From Gemmatimonadaceae bacterium (GTDB lineage Bacteria > Gemmatimonadota > Gemmatimonadetes > Gemmatimonadales > Gemmatimonadaceae), in assembly GCA_019637445.1 (NCBI GenBank), contig JAHBVS010000001.1:1-64000 (forward strand): a DNA stretch of 64,000 nucleotides, written 5' to 3'. Made by a program: the position numbers and the translations under genes. Shown piece by piece: positions 63,034 to 64,000 of this stretch (position 1 is the first letter of the stretch; each line of letters starts with the position of its first letter). Below the pieces are notes generated by a model. It was not told the DNA's origin, did not search any database, and saw only the letters and a list, made by a program, of their open reading frames with translations.

Positions 63034-63989
63034 CGATCGCTCGTGGGATCGTCGTGCTCGTCCTGGATCTCGCCGACGAACTCCTCGACCAAATCCTCCA
63101 ACGTGACCAGGCCGAGGGTCTCGCCGGAGCGGCCGCGCACGATGGCCAGGTGGCGGCGATCGCGCAACATCCGCCGCATCAGCGCGTGGCAGGGCTCGTC
63201 GGGATCGGCCAGCGCGACCGGACGCGGTGCGCGGAGCGGCGCCTCGGGGCGCGCGATCACGTCCCAACTGGTGACCATGCCGACGACGTGGTCGAGTGTG
63301 CCGTCATAGATCGGCACGCGCGTGTACTTGGACTGCGCCACGAGATGCGCCACCTGGTCCGCCGGCGCTGCGCGGTCCACGGCGACGATCTCCGATCGCG
63401 GTGTCATCGCCTCGCGCACGCGCGTGTCACCGAACTCGACGACACCCGAGATGATTGCGCGTTCCTCGGCGCCGCCCATCCCCTCCATCTCGCCCTCGCG
63501 CAGCAACTCGTCGAGTGCCGCGTTCGGGCCCGACGCCTCCACCGGCAGCGGGCCACGCAGCCGGCGCACCAGGCGCATCGCGACCAGCGCGAGCGGCGCC
63601 GTCAATCGCTCCATCACGCGCAGGATCGGCAGCACCAGCGGCAGCACCTCCGCCGGCCAGCGCCGGGCAAGCGCACGCGGCAGCAGCTGCCCAATCACCA
63701 ACAGCAGGGCCGCCGCGATGAGCAGGTCCTGCGCCAGGAGCGCGGCGTTGTCCCCGCGCTGCAGGCCGAGCACGGCCCCAAGGCCGAACACCACCCCGGC
63801 GATACCCGTGCCCGCAGCGATGAGCAGGCGCTGCGGGCGCTCGAGGTACAGCGTCGCCGTGCCCGCACCCGCCAGGCGTCGCTCGGCCCAGTGACGCAGC
63901 CAGATGCGGCTCACGGTACGCAGCGCGGTGGCGGCCGAGGTCAGCACGCCTACCACGCTGACGAGGATGAGGATCGTCCAGAACGCCAT
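63030..63989 (-). CDS. CNNM/HlyC-CorC-type membrane protein with CBS pair
   Basis: A protein of 319 residues. The N-terminal DUF21-like part has about four hydrophobic segments (5-25, 52-72, 85-108, 118-140). The linker is GGAEERAIISGVVEFGDTRVREAMTPRSEIVAVD, the standard lead-in to the CBS pair. The CBS domains are at about 190-310 and end LVTLEDLVEEFVGEIQDEHD. The usual CorC_HlyC C-terminal domain is absent. Such proteins have been linked to Mg/Co export. The ATG lies 11 bases from the window edge, so the upstream region cannot be seen. Confidence 0.88.
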   Translation of the reverse strand: MAFWTILILVSVVGVLTSAATALRTVSRIWLRHWAERRLAGAGTATLYLERPQRLLIAAGTGIAGVVFGLGAVLGLQRGDNAALLAQDLLIAAALLLVIGQLLPRALARRWPAEVLPLVLPILRVMERLTAPLALVAMRLVRRLRGPLPVEASGPNAALDELLREGEMEGMGGAEERAIISGVVEFGDTRVREAMTPRSEIVAVDRAAPADQVAHLVAQSKYTRVPIYDGTLDHVVGMVTSWDVIARPEAPLRAPRPVALADPDEPCHALMRRMLRDRRHLAIVRGRSGETLGLVTLEDLVEEFVGEIQDEHDDPTSDR

Positions 63990-64000
63990 CAGCGCTGGTC

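Overview
The window is 64 kb of GC-rich bacterial chromosome, densely packed with genes and almost free of long intergenic space. The envelope is diderm: it has TonB-plug-type and DUF5916 outer-membrane proteins, many signal peptides and lipoboxes, a CpxP/Spy-like protein and an ECF sigma/anti-sigma pair. Secreted amidohydrolase pairs, DUF5916, TonB-plug/carboxypeptidase-regulatory proteins, serine-glyoxylate aminotransferase and a yicC-gmk-rpoZ-coaBC core together suggest Gemmatimonadota. That assignment is inferred from gene content only; no rRNA is present.

Layout. 1-968: 3' part of an IS110-family transposase abutting a fragment of a chromosomal palindromic repeat. 1011-3231: gap-pgk glycolytic operon (minus strand). 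3289-13697: long minus-strand housekeeping run, in transcription order yicC, gmk, rpoZ, coaBC, type-4 UDG, dnaB, radA, ispD, tsaC, arginine phosphatase, aroE, comF. 13748-20520: icd, pepA and a TonB-plug protein, then a serine-glyoxylate aminotransferase with a hydroxypyruvate-reductase-like dehydrogenase. 20563-27336: DUF983 gene, tRNA-Leu(CAA), a periplasmic-binding lipoprotein coupled to a hybrid histidine kinase, an ECF sigma/anti-sigma/Spy-like operon, and GDPD. 27428-30874: two coupled secreted amidohydrolases (the second without metal ligands), then a small coiled-coil gene between two copies of the palindromic repeat. 30901-34999: rplU-rpmA with a clear promoter and terminator, and RNase G/E with a long structured leader. 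35008-48709: acyl-CoA dehydrogenase, phosphodiesterase, DUF4956/CotH-like pair, third full repeat copy, recQ, a 7TM hybrid kinase, U32 family protein, DinB. 48675-54574: B12-binding mutase subunit, acyl-CoA carboxyltransferase, saccharopine-dehydrogenase-like protein, DUF5916 protein. 54671-63989: small zinc-ribbon protein, DoxX, cupin, SDR, ilvE, MetA-like channel, DUF2156 acyltransferase, methyltransferase, ParB-domain protein beside a GATGCGG array, MeaB, CBS membrane protein.

Genes cooperate in recognisable modules: propionyl/methylmalonyl-CoA metabolism (carboxyltransferase, B12-binding subunit, MeaB), C2/serine metabolism, envelope-stress sensing, and sensory phosphorelay.

The most unusual material is (1) a palindromic repeat family (three full copies and one arm) placed just after stop codons, with IS110 joined to one arm; (2) two genes whose only sensible start is CTG inside a CTGA stop/start overlap; (3) an amidohydrolase pseudoenzyme encoded with its canonical sister; and (4) an RNase G/E with a long leader and a charged insertion in its S1 domain. 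I found no CRISPR array, prophage, or convincing biosynthetic or defence system.
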